A stretch of 64,000 bases of DNA from Paracoccus sulfuroxidans (GCF_007830335.1 NZ_VLKU01000001.1:1-64000), one strand, 5' to 3'. Counted from the first letter of the stretch, positions 20,537 through 29,942 are shown. Numbers and translations are program-made. The notes: a model not told the origin generated them from the sequence alone.

Positions 20537-21133
20537 GTGGCCCGGATGTATGAGCTTTGCCCCGAGACCGCTGACGACATTCATGAGGTCGAGGCCCTTC
20601 TGGACCTGTGCTTTGCGCCGGGCCGGACGGCGCTCTCCTCGTACCGGTTGCGGGACGGCGTGCCGCCCGTCTCGGCGCTGTGCCTTGTGTTGCGTAACGA
20701 AATGGACGTGCTGGTCGGCTCGATCCGCTATTGGCCGGTTCGGATCTCGGGCCGCTCGGTTCTGCTGCTCGGGCCGGTGTCGGTCCACCCGACCACGCAG
20801 GGCGAGGGGCTGGGCGCGTTCCTGATGCGCGAAAGTCTGGAAAAGGCCCGTGAGATGGGCTGGGCGCGCGTCATGCTGGTCGGTGATCTGCCGTATTATC
20901 AGCGCTTTGGCTTTAATAAGCTCGAAGGTGTCGAGATGCCGCCGCCCACCAACCCCGAACGTGTGCTGGGGTTGGAGTTGCAGCCCGGCGCATGGGAGGG
21001 CGTGACCGGTCTGGTTGAGCGTGAGACGGCACCGGACGTTCTGGCGGGACTGGAAGAGATCGCCGAAACGCCCGGGCTGCGCGGAAGCTGTGAAGAGGTC
21101 GAGCCCTCGCAGGCCAACCTCTCCAAAGGTTGA
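20537..21133 (+). CDS. GNAT family N-acetyltransferase
   Basis: A 198-residue acetyltransferase. The acetyl-CoA pyrophosphate loop is seen as VHPTTQGEGLGAFLM near 83-97, followed by YYQRFGFNKL near 124. The start is either the GTG at 20537 or the ATG at 20546; GGAG at 20531-20534 is better spaced for the ATG. The predicted fold resembles small-molecule or protein N-acetyltransferases of the YhbS type; the acceptor is unknown. It is convergent with the Ivy gene. Confidence 0.85.
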   Translation: MARMYELCPETADDIHEVEALLDLCFAPGRTALSSYRLRDGVPPVSALCLVLRNEMDVLVGSIRYWPVRISGRSVLLLGPVSVHPTTQGEGLGAFLMRESLEKAREMGWARVMLVGDLPYYQRFGFNKLEGVEMPPPTNPERVLGLELQPGAWEGVTGLVERETAPDVLAGLEEIAETPGLRGSCEEVEPSQANLSKG

Positions 21134-21135
21134 AC

Positions 21136-21603
21136 TTATTCCGTGGCTTCCGAGGTGTATTTGAAGTCGTCTGGATGGTTCGTGACGCTGCCCGTCAGCG
21201 TTGCGTAAAGCAGGGTCTTGCCGTCGATCGACTCGGCATTGCCGCCGATGTTCAGCCATTCCAGTTTTTCGCTGGCACCGTCGTTTTCGCTGGTCGAAAG
21301 TACCCCGTACATCACCTTCTCTTGCGGCTCATAGAGCACCGCCATCGCATTCGCGCCGCAATCATGCTGCTTGCAGGCCGACATGGCGAGATAGGTTTTC
21401 CCGTCGAACGAGACCTCATCGCCCTCGGAGGTCACGGCATTCGCAGCGATCCAGTCGGGCATCTGGTGATCTGCGGCCATCTTGTCGAAGGCCTCTTTCA
21501 TCGCGCTGTCGGTCGCCAGATCGGCCAGCGAAGGCTTGGCATCCTGCGCGAAAACTGGGGCAGTGGTCAGCAGGATTGCGACGGCGGTTGCGATCATTCT
21601 CAT
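21136..21603 (-). CDS. inhibitor of vertebrate lysozyme (Ivy) family periplasmic protein
   Basis: A 155-residue secreted protein. From the ATG at 21603 (AGGA ribosome site) an N-terminal hydrophobic signal (MRMIATAVAILLTTAPVFA) is followed by a mature domain. It has CKQHDC near 76-81, matching the Ivy CKPHDC loop that inserts into the lysozyme active site, but with Gln instead of Pro. The expected role is protecting peptidoglycan from C-type lysozyme or controlling a lytic enzyme. The gene is alone and convergent with the GNAT gene, two bases away. Confidence 0.8.
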   Translation of the reverse strand: MRMIATAVAILLTTAPVFAQDAKPSLADLATDSAMKEAFDKMAADHQMPDWIAANAVTSEGDEVSFDGKTYLAMSACKQHDCGANAMAVLYEPQEKVMYGVLSTSENDGASEKLEWLNIGGNAESIDGKTLLYATLTGSVTNHPDDFKYTSEATE

Positions 21604-21777
21604 CTTGGGTCCTTCGGGTTGTTCGATGTGCAGGCTGTTGGCTGCTAAGGGAACTTGCAAGGCGGGGGATTGTTTCCCCCTGCAGAGTACACAGATTCAT
21701 GATGGGACCGCTTCTGGTCCCGGGCCGGTATCCTGCGGGCAGGGAAACCCGGCGCCACAATCGCCCAGGCAGAGTTG

Positions 21778-22584
21778 ATGAACCGCAACGTACCCGCCAG
21801 GAAAGCCCCGGTCGTCCTTCCTCCGATCGACGATCCCACCGTTCACGCCGAGATTGCGCGTCTGGCACGGCGCTACAAGGATGCGGGCGGTCTGGGGATG
21901 GAGATCCTGAACACCATCGGCGGCAAGGCCGAAGGGCTGATCGAGCGTCTGCCCGAGCCGGTGCGCAGCCGCATCGACCGGATTACCACGGCAGGGCTCA
22001 ACGGTGCCTTTGATGCGGCCACCCGGACGCGGCGGCTGGTCAAGGACCGGGGCGACTGGTTCAACCGGTTGCTCTCGACAGCCTCGGGGGCGATTGGCGG
22101 CTTTGCCGGGATCGCGGGGGCGTCGCTGGAACTGCCGGTGACGATTACGCTGCTGCTGCGCGCGATCCTCGACATCGCAGCCGAGCATGGGTTCGACCCC
22201 GACAGCGATGAGGTGCGGGCCGAGGCGCTGCGTGTCTTTGCCTCGGCGGGTCCGCTGGCCGATGACGATGGCGCCGATCTGGGCCTACTGGCCGCGCGCA
22301 TGTCGATCACCGGCACGACGCTGCAGGGGCTGATCACCAAGGTTGCGCCGAAACTGTCTGCGACCATGGCGCAGAAACTGGCGGCACAGGCGACGCCGGT
22401 GCTGGGCGCGGCGGCGGGGGCGGCGATCAACTACAGCTTCACCCGCTATTATCAGGAACTCGCACGGGTGAACTTTGGCCTGATGCGACTTGCGCGCGAA
22501 ACCGGCCTGCCGCGCGAGGCGCTGGTCGAAGCGCTGGAGCTGCGCATGCGCCAGCTCGACGGCAAAGAGCGCCGCTCGGCCTAA
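21778..22584 (+). CDS. EcsC family protein
   Basis: A 268-residue protein with the EcsC-domain layout: a basic N-terminal part, then a long hydrophobic stretch with STASGAIGGFAGIAGASLELPVTITLLLRAI near 103-133, and a second Ala/Gly-rich segment (AAGAAINYSFTRYYQELARVNF) near 214-236. Function is poorly known; in Bacillus, EcsC accompanies an ABC transporter, but none is here. An ATG at 21778 was preferred to the adjacent TTG. Its stop interlocks with that of the convergent helicase. Confidence 0.82.
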   Translation: MNRNVPARKAPVVLPPIDDPTVHAEIARLARRYKDAGGLGMEILNTIGGKAEGLIERLPEPVRSRIDRITTAGLNGAFDAATRTRRLVKDRGDWFNRLLSTASGAIGGFAGIAGASLELPVTITLLLRAILDIAAEHGFDPDSDEVRAEALRVFASAGPLADDDGADLGLLAARMSITGTTLQGLITKVAPKLSATMAQKLAAQATPVLGAAAGAAINYSFTRYYQELARVNFGLMRLARETGLPREALVEALELRMRQLDGKERRSA

Positions 22585-24104
22585 TCCTCGGTCTCGATTG
22601 CCAGTTGCAGCCCGGCGACGGGCGCGTCCAGATGGTCGATCCCCAGCGGGGCCGAGGGGCGCGCCAGCCGGGATTTCACGATCCAGTGCAGCCGTTCCTG
22701 CGCGCGGGTGATCGCCACATAGGCCAGCCGCTTCCACAGCGGAATGCCCGCCTCGGTGCGGTTCGACCATGCGGCGGCAGAGATGTCCGGCGCAAAAACC
22801 TGCACATCCGGCCATTGCGAGCCCTGCGCCTTGTGGATCGTCACCGCCGCACCATGCAGGAAGGTCGCGCCCATGCGCGCGGCATAGGGGATGAAGGGTT
22901 CCTCGACGTCGGGGGCCTCGATCTTGATGATGCTGGCGGCCGAGAGGCGCGGATCTTCGGCCCCCACCACATGCAGGCGCGAGAAGCCGGGCTTGCGCCC
23001 CGGTCCCAGATAGACGACCTGCGCGCCCTTGATCAGCCCGCGCGCCTCAAGGTCGATGCGTTTCTTGCGATGCTTGAGCGGCAGTTCCAACCCGTCGCAG
23101 ATCAGCGGCTCGCCCGGCAGAAGCGCGTCGCCCGGCGCGCCATAGGCGGCGCGGAAGGCCTGGATCAGCTTGATCCGCGTCACATTGCGCCAGACCAGCA
23201 CCGGGCTTTGCGCCATCAGATCGCTTTCCACACGCTCGGCCCAGATGACACGGGGGTCGCGGGCGGCGGCCTGCCGGACCATCCGCTCGAACCCGTCGAA
23301 TTCCAGTTCCGGATCGGCTAGCGCATGGGCGAGGTCCAGAATCGGGCTGTCGTCGCTTTGCCGGTGGATGCGGTTCAGGACCAGCCGCTGCGAGGGGGCA
23401 AGCTTGTCGAAGACCATCTCGCCCGATTGACCCACGGGGGCCAGCTGGGCCGGGTCGCCGAAGAGGATCAGCACCGGGAAGATCTCGCGCAGATCCTCGA
23501 ACTGGCGCTGGTCCAGCATCGAGGCCTCGTCGATCAACCCGATGTCCAGCCCGTCCTCGCGCCGCTTCCAGCCGCGAATGAAGTCCGAGCCGCGCAAACC
23601 CGCCGCCGCCAGCGCCCCGGGAATCGAGGCGTGCTGGTCATAGAAGGCCTTGGCGCGGTCCAGCGCCTCATCGGTCAGTTCGGGGATCTGCGGCCGCTCG
23701 CCCACGCCCGTCAGCCATTCGGCGATGCGTTCGTATTCGGGGTCATAGATCGGGGTGTAAAGGATGCGGTGGATCGTCGTCGCGGGCACGCCGCGCATGC
23801 GCAGAACGAAGGCCGCCTTGTTCGTGGGCGCAAGAATCGCGGCGGTGCGCTGATCCTTGCGGCGCTTGGCCTCATAATCGCCCGAGATGATGTCGACGCC
23901 CGCCTCGCGCAGCACGCGCGAGAGTTCCGCCAGCAGGAGCGTCTTGCCCGAGCCCGCCTTGCCGATCACTGCCATGACCCGGGCCTTGCCGGGCTGCGGC
24001 GGCAGGATCTCTTCCGTGGTCAGGTCGATGCCGTTTTCGGCCAGCACATCGGCCAGCGCATCCCAGGCTTCGGCCTGGTCGGAGGAGAGGACAGGAAGGC
24101 TCAT
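22581..24104 (-). CDS. RecD-like ATP-dependent helicase
   Basis: A 507-residue superfamily I helicase without RecB or RecC partners here. Walker A is GKAGSGKT at 48-55, Walker B is IGLIDEASMLD near 203, motif III is ILFGDPAQLAPVGQ near 223, and the C-terminal UvrD-like motif reads TIHKAQGSQWPDVQV and YVAITRAQERLHW. This is the architecture of stand-alone RecD2-like or phage Dda-type helicases used in repair. The start at 24104 was chosen because the sequence upstream in frame is not protein-like. Confidence 0.88.
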   Translation of the reverse strand: MSLPVLSSDQAEAWDALADVLAENGIDLTTEEILPPQPGKARVMAVIGKAGSGKTLLLAELSRVLREAGVDIISGDYEAKRRKDQRTAAILAPTNKAAFVLRMRGVPATTIHRILYTPIYDPEYERIAEWLTGVGERPQIPELTDEALDRAKAFYDQHASIPGALAAAGLRGSDFIRGWKRREDGLDIGLIDEASMLDQRQFEDLREIFPVLILFGDPAQLAPVGQSGEMVFDKLAPSQRLVLNRIHRQSDDSPILDLAHALADPELEFDGFERMVRQAAARDPRVIWAERVESDLMAQSPVLVWRNVTRIKLIQAFRAAYGAPGDALLPGEPLICDGLELPLKHRKKRIDLEARGLIKGAQVVYLGPGRKPGFSRLHVVGAEDPRLSAASIIKIEAPDVEEPFIPYAARMGATFLHGAAVTIHKAQGSQWPDVQVFAPDISAAAWSNRTEAGIPLWKRLAYVAITRAQERLHWIVKSRLARPSAPLGIDHLDAPVAGLQLAIETED

Positions 24105-24152
24105 GCTTCGTCTGTTAGCCCGGCAGGCCCCGGTTCGAAAGGGCAAACCGCC

Positions 24153-24617
24153 TCAGCTGCGTTCATCCTTGGGCGATCCCATGACCACATGGGTGGTGAT
24201 GGTCGAGATCAGGGGGAAATCGCCCAGCACATCGGTGTGGAAGCGCTTGTAGGCGTCAAGGTCGGGCACTTCGATCCGCAGCAGGTATTCGGCGGCACCG
24301 GTGATGTTGTGGCATTCGCGGACCTGCGGGGCGGCCAGGCAGGCGCGCTCGAACGCCTTCTGCGCCTCGGTCGAGTGACGTGCGAGGCCCACCGTCACAT
24401 AAGCGGTGAAGCCGTTCCCGCGCGACTGTGGGCTGACGATGGCGCGGTAACCCGCGATGATGCCCCGCCGCTCAAGATCCTGCACCCGGCGCAGGCAGGC
24501 CGAGGGCGAAAGCCCCACTTCGTTGGCAAGCTGTTGATTCGGAATGCGACCGTCATGCGACAGGATCTGCAATATCTTGCGGGATATCAGGTCCAGTTCG
24601 CTTTGAAATTGCGCCAT
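24153..24617 (-). CDS. Lrp/AsnC family transcriptional regulator
   Basis: A 154-residue regulator with an N-terminal helix-turn-helix (LDLISRKILQILSHDGRIPNQQLANEVGLSPSACLRRV) and a C-terminal RAM ligand domain. Its amino-acid effector would be sensed by the RAM domain. It is divergent from a LysE-type exporter, with an 81-base AT-rich gap, a standard arrangement where the Lrp protein controls the exporter. Confidence 0.93.
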   Translation of the reverse strand: MAQFQSELDLISRKILQILSHDGRIPNQQLANEVGLSPSACLRRVQDLERRGIIAGYRAIVSPQSRGNGFTAYVTVGLARHSTEAQKAFERACLAAPQVRECHNITGAAEYLLRIEVPDLDAYKRFHTDVLGDFPLISTITTHVVMGSPKDERS

Positions 24618-24698
24618 ATCGGGGTCTCGTTAACAATAAAACTCTGAAATTGTGTCTGCTACGAAATAATATCGCGAGACATTCGTGGGACATTCAAG

Positions 24699-25286
24699 AT
24701 GACAATTCAGATCGCCCTCGCACTTACCGCCTTCGCCTTCGTCACATCCATCACTCCCGGCCCCAACAACATGATGCTGATGGCATCGGGCGCCAATTTC
24801 GGCCTGAGGCGCACCATCCCGCATATGCTGGGCGTGGCCCTGGGTTTCGGCGCCATGATCGCCCTGTTGGGGCTGGGCATGGATAAGGTGATCGCAGACC
24901 ATCCCCGATTCATGCAAGTCCTCTATTTGTCCAGTATAATCTATGTTTTCTGGCTGGCGTGGAAGATTGCGACGGCTGCCGCGCCCGGAGGCCGGGCCGC
25001 AGGGGCCGCACCGATGAGTTTTCTGCAGGCCTGCGCCTTCCAATGGGTCAATCCGAAGGCCTGGGCCATGGCTTTGGGGGCGCTTTCGGCCTATGCGACC
25101 GACCGGGCCGGCGTGGCGCTGGTGGTGGTGATCTTCGTGCTGGTGAACCTGCCTTCGGTCGCGGTCTGGGCGGTCATGGGGCAGCGGCTGGGCAGCTGGT
25201 TGCAGAACCCGGGGCGGCTGATGCTGTTCAACCGCGCCATGGCGCTGCTGCTGGTGGCCTCGATGCTGCCGGTGATCCTGAACTAG
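24699..25286 (+). CDS. LysE family exporter
   Basis: A 195-residue membrane protein with about six helices. The TSITPGPNNMMLMASGANFGLRR start and the FQWVNPKAWAMALGALSAY segment near 114-132 are LysE/RhtB signatures. Export of an amino acid sensed by the divergent Lrp regulator is the likely role. The stop codon is shared in overlapping form with the convergent EamA gene. Confidence 0.9.
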   Translation: MTIQIALALTAFAFVTSITPGPNNMMLMASGANFGLRRTIPHMLGVALGFGAMIALLGLGMDKVIADHPRFMQVLYLSSIIYVFWLAWKIATAAAPGGRAAGAAPMSFLQACAFQWVNPKAWAMALGALSAYATDRAGVALVVVIFVLVNLPSVAVWAVMGQRLGSWLQNPGRLMLFNRAMALLLVASMLPVILN

Positions 25287-26164
25287 CCGCTGGCGCTGAC
25301 CGCGATCAGCAGCGCGACGCCCGCAACGATCAGCGCCATGCCCAGAAGCTGGCGCTGGCTTGCCCCCTCGCGGAAGATCCGGCCCGAGACGAGCTGCGCC
25401 ATCACCACCTCGACCAGCGCCAGCGTGCGCACATTGGCCGCCGCCGTCAGCGCGAAGCCGTGAAACCAGAAGAATGAGGCAAAGGCGCCCAGAAAGCCCG
25501 CCCCCAGCGAGCCGCGCCAATGCCGGATGATGCCGCGCAGCGTTGCGCGGTCGCGCAGCAGAAACCAGGCCAGCATGATCGCGCTTTGCATCAGCAGCGA
25601 CAGCGCAAGGATGGTCGAGGCGCGCAGGAAGGACAGGCCGTAGGGCAGGGCCAGGATCGCGCCCCGAAAGCCGATGGCCGAGAGCCCGAACAGCGCCCCC
25701 GCCGCAATGCCAAGACCCACCGCGCCCCAGCCGCCGCTGCGCCAGTTCGTCCCCGACATCAGCACGACACCGAAGGTCGCAATCGCGATCGCGGCCATGT
25801 GCACGGGGCCCAGAGTGTCGCCCAGCCACAGCGCGCCGAAGATCGCCAGCGTGACCGGCTCGGTCTTGATCAGCGCGGTGGTGACGCCGAAACCGCGCCG
25901 CTCCATCGCGGCCAGCATCAGGGCGGTCGCGGCGATTTGCGAGGCGGCGCCCACCAGCGTCGAGACCAGCGCCCGCAGGCCGGGTGTGGGGATCGGCGTG
26001 GTCGCCGACAGCGCCAGCAGGAAGACCGCAGCGAAGGGCAGGCCGAAGAGGAACCGCACGGCGGTCGCACCCATCGTCCCGATCTCGGCCGTCAGCTTGC
26101 GCTGTGCGGCGTTCCGCCCGGTCTGGGCGGCTGCCGCGATCAGCGTGACGACGATCCAGTTCAA
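25283..26164 (-). CDS. EamA/DMT family transporter
   Basis: A 293-residue inner-membrane protein with ten predicted helices in two EamA halves. The second half ends ANVRTLALVEVVMAQLVSGRIFREGASQRQLLGMALIVAGV, the usual DMT signature. The substrate is unknown. It starts two bases after the hemE stop and may be co-transcribed with hemE. Confidence 0.88.
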   Translation of the reverse strand: MNWIVVTLIAAAAQTGRNAAQRKLTAEIGTMGATAVRFLFGLPFAAVFLLALSATTPIPTPGLRALVSTLVGAASQIAATALMLAAMERRGFGVTTALIKTEPVTLAIFGALWLGDTLGPVHMAAIAIATFGVVLMSGTNWRSGGWGAVGLGIAAGALFGLSAIGFRGAILALPYGLSFLRASTILALSLLMQSAIMLAWFLLRDRATLRGIIRHWRGSLGAGFLGAFASFFWFHGFALTAAANVRTLALVEVVMAQLVSGRIFREGASQRQLLGMALIVAGVALLIAVSASG

Positions 26165-26166
26165 CC

Positions 26167-27195
26167 CTAGCCCCTGATCGCGGCCAGCATGCGGTGGACG
26201 TTGTCAGGATCGGCGTCCGGCGTGATGCCATGGCCGAGATTGAAGATATGCGGGCCACCCTGAAACGCCTCGACGATGCGGCGGGTCTCGTGCTCAAGTT
26301 CGGGACCGCCCTCGACCAGCAGGCGCGGGTTCAGGTTGCCCTGCACGCAACCGTCGGTCTGGACATTGGCGGCCGCCCATTCGGCATCGACCGAATTGTC
26401 CAGCGCCACGCAATCGGCGCCCACGGCGCGGGCAAAGCCCACGTAGCGCTCGCGCGCCTCGCGCGGGAAGGCGATGACCGGCACGTCCGGATGGCGCGCC
26501 TTCAGCGCCTGAATGATGCGGCGCGCAGGGGCCAGCGCGAAATCGTCGAAATCCTGCCCGCGCAGCGATCCGGCCCAGCTGTCGAACAGCTTGATGACCT
26601 CGGCCCCGGCCTCGATCTGGGCCGAGAGATATTCGATGGTCCCTTCCGCGATCCGGTCGATCAGCGCCGAGAAAGCCACCCGGTCCGCCGCCTTCATCGC
26701 ATGCGCCGGGCCCTGATCGGGGGTGCCGCGCCCGGCGATCATATAGGTCGCGACCGTCCAGGGCGCGCCCGCAAAGCCGATCAGCGTCGTCTCGCGCGGC
26801 AGTTCGCGCGACAGGATGCGCACGGTCTCATAGACGGGCGACAGCGTCTCGTGGATCGCCTCGACCGGTTTCAGCGCAGCCACGCCCGCCGCGTCGGTGA
26901 TGGTCGACAGGCGCGGGCCTTCGCCGGTCACGAACCAGACATCCGCGCCAAGTGCCTGCGGCAGCAGCAGAATATCGGCAAACAGGATCGCCGCGTCGAA
27001 GCCATAACGGCGGATCGGCTGCAGCGTGACCTCGGCCGCCAGCTCGGGGTTGTAGCACAGCGACAAAAAGTCGCCCGCCTGCGCCCGGGTGGCCCGGTAT
27101 TCGGGCAAGTAGCGCCCGGCCTGCCGCATCATCCAGACCGGCGGAACCGCCTGGCGTTCGCCCGCAAGGGCACGAAGGATCGTTTTATCTGACAT
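26167..27195 (-). CDS. hemE: uroporphyrinogen decarboxylase
   Basis: A 342-residue cytosolic enzyme that decarboxylates the four acetate side chains of uroporphyrinogen III to coproporphyrinogen [20 protein letters not shown] near 18-34 and the [14 protein letters not shown] segment near 142-155 are invariant blocks. A GAGG ribosome site precedes the start. It is divergent from hemC, 76 bases apart, so both haem genes can share regulation. Confidence 0.98.
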   Translation of the reverse strand: MSDKTILRALAGERQAVPPVWMMRQAGRYLPEYRATRAQAGDFLSLCYNPELAAEVTLQPIRRYGFDAAILFADILLLPQALGADVWFVTGEGPRLSTITDAAGVAALKPVEAIHETLSPVYETVRILSRELPRETTLIGFAGAPWTVATYMIAGRGTPDQGPAHAMKAADRVAFSALIDRIAEGTIEYLSAQIEAGAEVIKLFDSWAGSLRGQDFDDFALAPARRIIQALKARHPDVPVIAFPREARERYVGFARAVGADCVALDNSVDAEWAAANVQTDGCVQGNLNPRLLVEGGPELEHETRRIVEAFQGGPHIFNLGHGITPDADPDNVHRMLAAIRG

Positions 27196-27271
27196 CTCTC
27201 ACCTCTTGCTCTCCTTCATGGCCAGCCGGTCCCTGTTGTCAAGGCTGCGGGGGGGCGCTAAGGCGGTGGAC

Positions 27272-28213
27272 ATGACCAAGATGCCCGATCACACCCGCCC
27301 CCTTCGCATCGGCACCCGCGGCTCGGCGCTGGCGCTGGCGCAGGCGCATGAGACCCGTGACCGCCTGATGGTGGCGCATGGACTTGCCCAGGACGCTTTC
27401 GAGATCGTCGTCATCAAGACGACCGGAGACCGCATTCAGGACCGCTCGCTGAAGGAACTGGGCGGCAAGGGTCTGTTCACCCGCGAGATCGAGGATGCCC
27501 TGCTGGGCCGCGAGATCGACATTGCGGTGCATTCAATGAAGGACATGCCGACGATTCAGCCCGAGGGGCTGGTGCTTGACTGTTTCCTGCCGCGTGAAGA
27601 CGTCCGCGACGCCTTCGTCAGCCCGCATGTGAACGCCATTTCCGAGCTTCCGCAGGGTGCCGTCGTGGGCTCGTCCAGCCTGCGCCGCCGGGCTCAGCTT
27701 CTGGCGCGCCGTCCCGACCTGCAGCTTGTCGAGTTTCGCGGCAACGTCCAGACGCGGTTGAAGAAACTGGACGACGGCGTGGCCGTTGCGACTTTCCTCG
27801 CCATGGCCGGGCTGACGCGGCTGGGCCTTGCCCATGTGGCCAAAAGCGCCATCGGCCCGGATGAGATGCTGCCCGCCGTCGCGCAGGGCTGCATCGGGGT
27901 CGAGCGGCGTCTGGATGATGCCGATGTGGCCAGGCTGCTGGCCACGATCAATCACACGCCCTCGTATCTGCGCATTCAGGCCGAGCGGGCGTTTCTGGCG
28001 CGGCTGGATGGCTCGTGCCAGACGCCGATTGCCGGGCTGGCCGAGCTTGACGGCGACCGCCTGCGCCTTCGGGGAGAGATCCTGCGCCCTGACGGCAGCG
28101 AGGTCATCGCCGGTGAGCGTGAGGGGTTGGCCTCGGACGGGGCGGCCATAGGCACGGATCTGGCCAATGAACTGCGCGGGCGCGCGCCTGCGGATTTCTT
28201 CGAGCAGCACTGA
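27272..28213 (+). CDS. hemC: hydroxymethylbilane synthase (porphobilinogen deaminase)
   Basis: A 313-residue tetrapyrrole enzyme that joins four porphobilinogens. LRIGTRGSALALAQA near 11-25 is diagnostic, and the dipyrromethane cofactor attaches to Cys249 in DGSCQTPIAG. The start at 27272 follows AAGG and fits family length; the open frame extends 22 codons further. The stop codon abuts the convergent cbiB stop with no base between. Confidence 0.98.
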   Translation: MTKMPDHTRPLRIGTRGSALALAQAHETRDRLMVAHGLAQDAFEIVVIKTTGDRIQDRSLKELGGKGLFTREIEDALLGREIDIAVHSMKDMPTIQPEGLVLDCFLPREDVRDAFVSPHVNAISELPQGAVVGSSSLRRRAQLLARRPDLQLVEFRGNVQTRLKKLDDGVAVATFLAMAGLTRLGLAHVAKSAIGPDEMLPAVAQGCIGVERRLDDADVARLLATINHTPSYLRIQAERAFLARLDGSCQTPIAGLAELDGDRLRLRGEILRPDGSEVIAGEREGLASDGAAIGTDLANELRGRAPADFFEQH

Positions 28214-29161
28214 TCAGGCGATCAGCCACAGCACCGCCATCAGCGCGCCCATCAGCATGACGGCGCGCCGGTAAAGACCTAGACCGCGCACCAGATCGGC
28301 GGCGGTCGGGTCGGGCGCGGTCTCGTTCAGCCAGGGCTCCAGCGTGACCTTTCCGCCATAGCTGCGCGGGCCCGACAGCCGCACGCCAAGCGCGCCCGCG
28401 AGCGCCGCCTCGGGCCAGCCTGCATTGGGCGAGCGGTGAAACCCCGCATCGCGCCGCATCACCCGCGCGGCCTGTGCCCTGACAGCACGCGAGGGTGCTG
28501 ACAGCACGAACAGCAGCCCCGTCAGCCGCGAGGCGGGCAGGTTCACCAGATCATCCAGCCGCGCGGCCACTTTCCCGAAAAGCTCAAACCGCTCATTGCG
28601 GTGGCCGATCATCGAATCCATCGTGTTGATCGCCTTGTAGGCGGCAATCCCCGGCAACCCCAGCAGGGCGGCCCACAGAAGCGGCGCGATGATCCCGTCC
28701 GAGGTGTTTTCGCCAAGGCTTTCCAGCGTGGCGCGGGCGATGGGGGCAGGGCTGTCGCCCAGATCTCGCCCGACGATCATCGCGGCGGCGGCGCGGGCCT
28801 CGGGCAGGTCGCCCGCGCTCAACGGCCGGGCGACGGCGGCGACGTGATCGTACATCGAGCGTGCCGCGACCAGCGGCCATGCCAGCACCCCCAGAAGGAT
28901 CGCGCCACCGGGCAGCGGGGCCAGCCGCGCCGTCAGCACCAGCGTGGGCAGCACGGCCGCGCCGATGATCACCAGCACGGTCAGCGCGCCCTTGAGGATT
29001 CGGTTCTGCCCCCGGTTCCAGCGTCGGTCCAGCGCGTTGATCAGCCGCGCCAGCCAGACGACCGGGTGGCCGATCCGGCGAAACAGCGCGTCGGGCCAGC
29101 CGATCAGCGCGTCGATGGCGAGCGCCGTCAGCGCAATCGTCAGGGTGGTCTCAAAGTCCAT
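28214..29161 (-). CDS. cbiB: adenosylcobinamide-phosphate synthase
   Basis: A 315-residue membrane protein (CbiB, also called CobD) attaching the aminopropanol arm to adenosylcobyric acid. Conserved blocks include LIGWPDALFRRIGHPVVWL near 19-37, ESLGENTSDGIIAPLLWA near 147-164 and INTMDSMIGHRNERFELFG near 178-196. It overlaps the upstream phosphatase gene by 11 bases, forming a two-gene cobalamin unit. No cobalamin riboswitch was recognised upstream. Confidence 0.93.
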   Translation of the reverse strand: MDFETTLTIALTALAIDALIGWPDALFRRIGHPVVWLARLINALDRRWNRGQNRILKGALTVLVIIGAAVLPTLVLTARLAPLPGGAILLGVLAWPLVAARSMYDHVAAVARPLSAGDLPEARAAAAMIVGRDLGDSPAPIARATLESLGENTSDGIIAPLLWAALLGLPGIAAYKAINTMDSMIGHRNERFELFGKVAARLDDLVNLPASRLTGLLFVLSAPSRAVRAQAARVMRRDAGFHRSPNAGWPEAALAGALGVRLSGPRSYGGKVTLEPWLNETAPDPTAADLVRGLGLYRRAVMLMGALMAVLWLIA

Positions 29162-29738
29162 GATGCACGCGATTGACCGCCTCGATCCCCCAACCGGCAG
29201 GGCTGTGGGTCATGATCGTCAGCGAGAGCGGTGCCACGGCAAAGGCCAGCGCCTGCGGCCCGATCACCATGGCCAGCGCCGCGCGGACCGTGCCTGCATG
29301 GGCGATGATCGCGGTGGTGCCGCGCGCATGTTGCAGCGCCGCCTGCACACGGGCGGCCATATCCAGAAAGCTTTCGCCATCCGGCGGGCGGTGCGCGGCA
29401 AGGTCGGGCAGCGGCAGCGGCCCCAGATCGGGCAGGCTGTCGAAGGGCTTCCCTTCCCAGGCGCCGAAATCCTGCTCCCACAGGTCGGGGACCTGAGTCG
29501 CCACCAGATTCAGCGCAGCGGCGGTCATGCGCGTGCGCTGCGCGGGGCTGGTCCAGACGGAATCGGCCTTCAGCAACTGCACCCGCAGCCATGACAGCGC
29601 CGCCAGATCGGCGCAATTCGCCTGCGGGTCTGACCGGCCCGTCAGTCCCAGCGGATTGAGCACCGGCGCATGCCGCACCAGCAGCAAGCGGGTCGGGGGC
29701 GAGGGGGCGTCTTGCGGTGTCATCCAGTGGCCAATCAT
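29151..29738 (-). CDS. histidine phosphatase family protein, probable alpha-ribazole phosphatase
   Basis: A 195-residue phosphoglycerate-mutase-like phosphatase. The phosphohistidine motif appears as LLLVRHAPV near 18-26 and the second His as IIAHAGTVRAAL near 144-155. Overlap with cbiB points to the CobC role, removal of the phosphate from alpha-ribazole-5'-phosphate in the nucleotide loop pathway. The start is either 29738 or the in-frame ATG at 29723; neither has a clear ribosome site. Confidence 0.75.
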   Translation of the reverse strand: MIGHWMTPQDAPSPPTRLLLVRHAPVLNPLGLTGRSDPQANCADLAALSWLRVQLLKADSVWTSPAQRTRMTAAALNLVATQVPDLWEQDFGAWEGKPFDSLPDLGPLPLPDLAAHRPPDGESFLDMAARVQAALQHARGTTAIIAHAGTVRAALAMVIGPQALAFAVAPLSLTIMTHSPAGWGIEAVNRVHHGL

Positions 29739-29836
29739 CCGAAAGCAAGTGCTTACTTACATCGCGCAAGGGATGGGCGCGCGCAGCGGCAATGTCAATC
29801 GCGGGCAGATTCGTTGATATAATTCAATTTATAACA

Positions 29837-29856
29837 ATGAATTATGCGTAATTCAT
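29837..29856. promoter_or_regulatory. AT-rich inverted repeat (ATGAATTA-TGCG-TAATTCAT)
   Basis: Two perfect 8-base arms flank a 4-base spacer. A further AATTCA at 29821-29826 mirrors the TGAATT at 29838-29843, giving overlapping palindromes. It lies in the AT-rich segment between the cobalamin phosphatase gene and ivd, a plausible operator for either direction. Confidence 0.35.
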
Positions 29857-29942
29857 AAAGCAAAACATAAACCCGTTCGCTGCGTATAGAACGTCGAAAA
29901 GCTGTTGTCATGGCAATCTTTCGGCTAGGCTCAGATCAGCAC

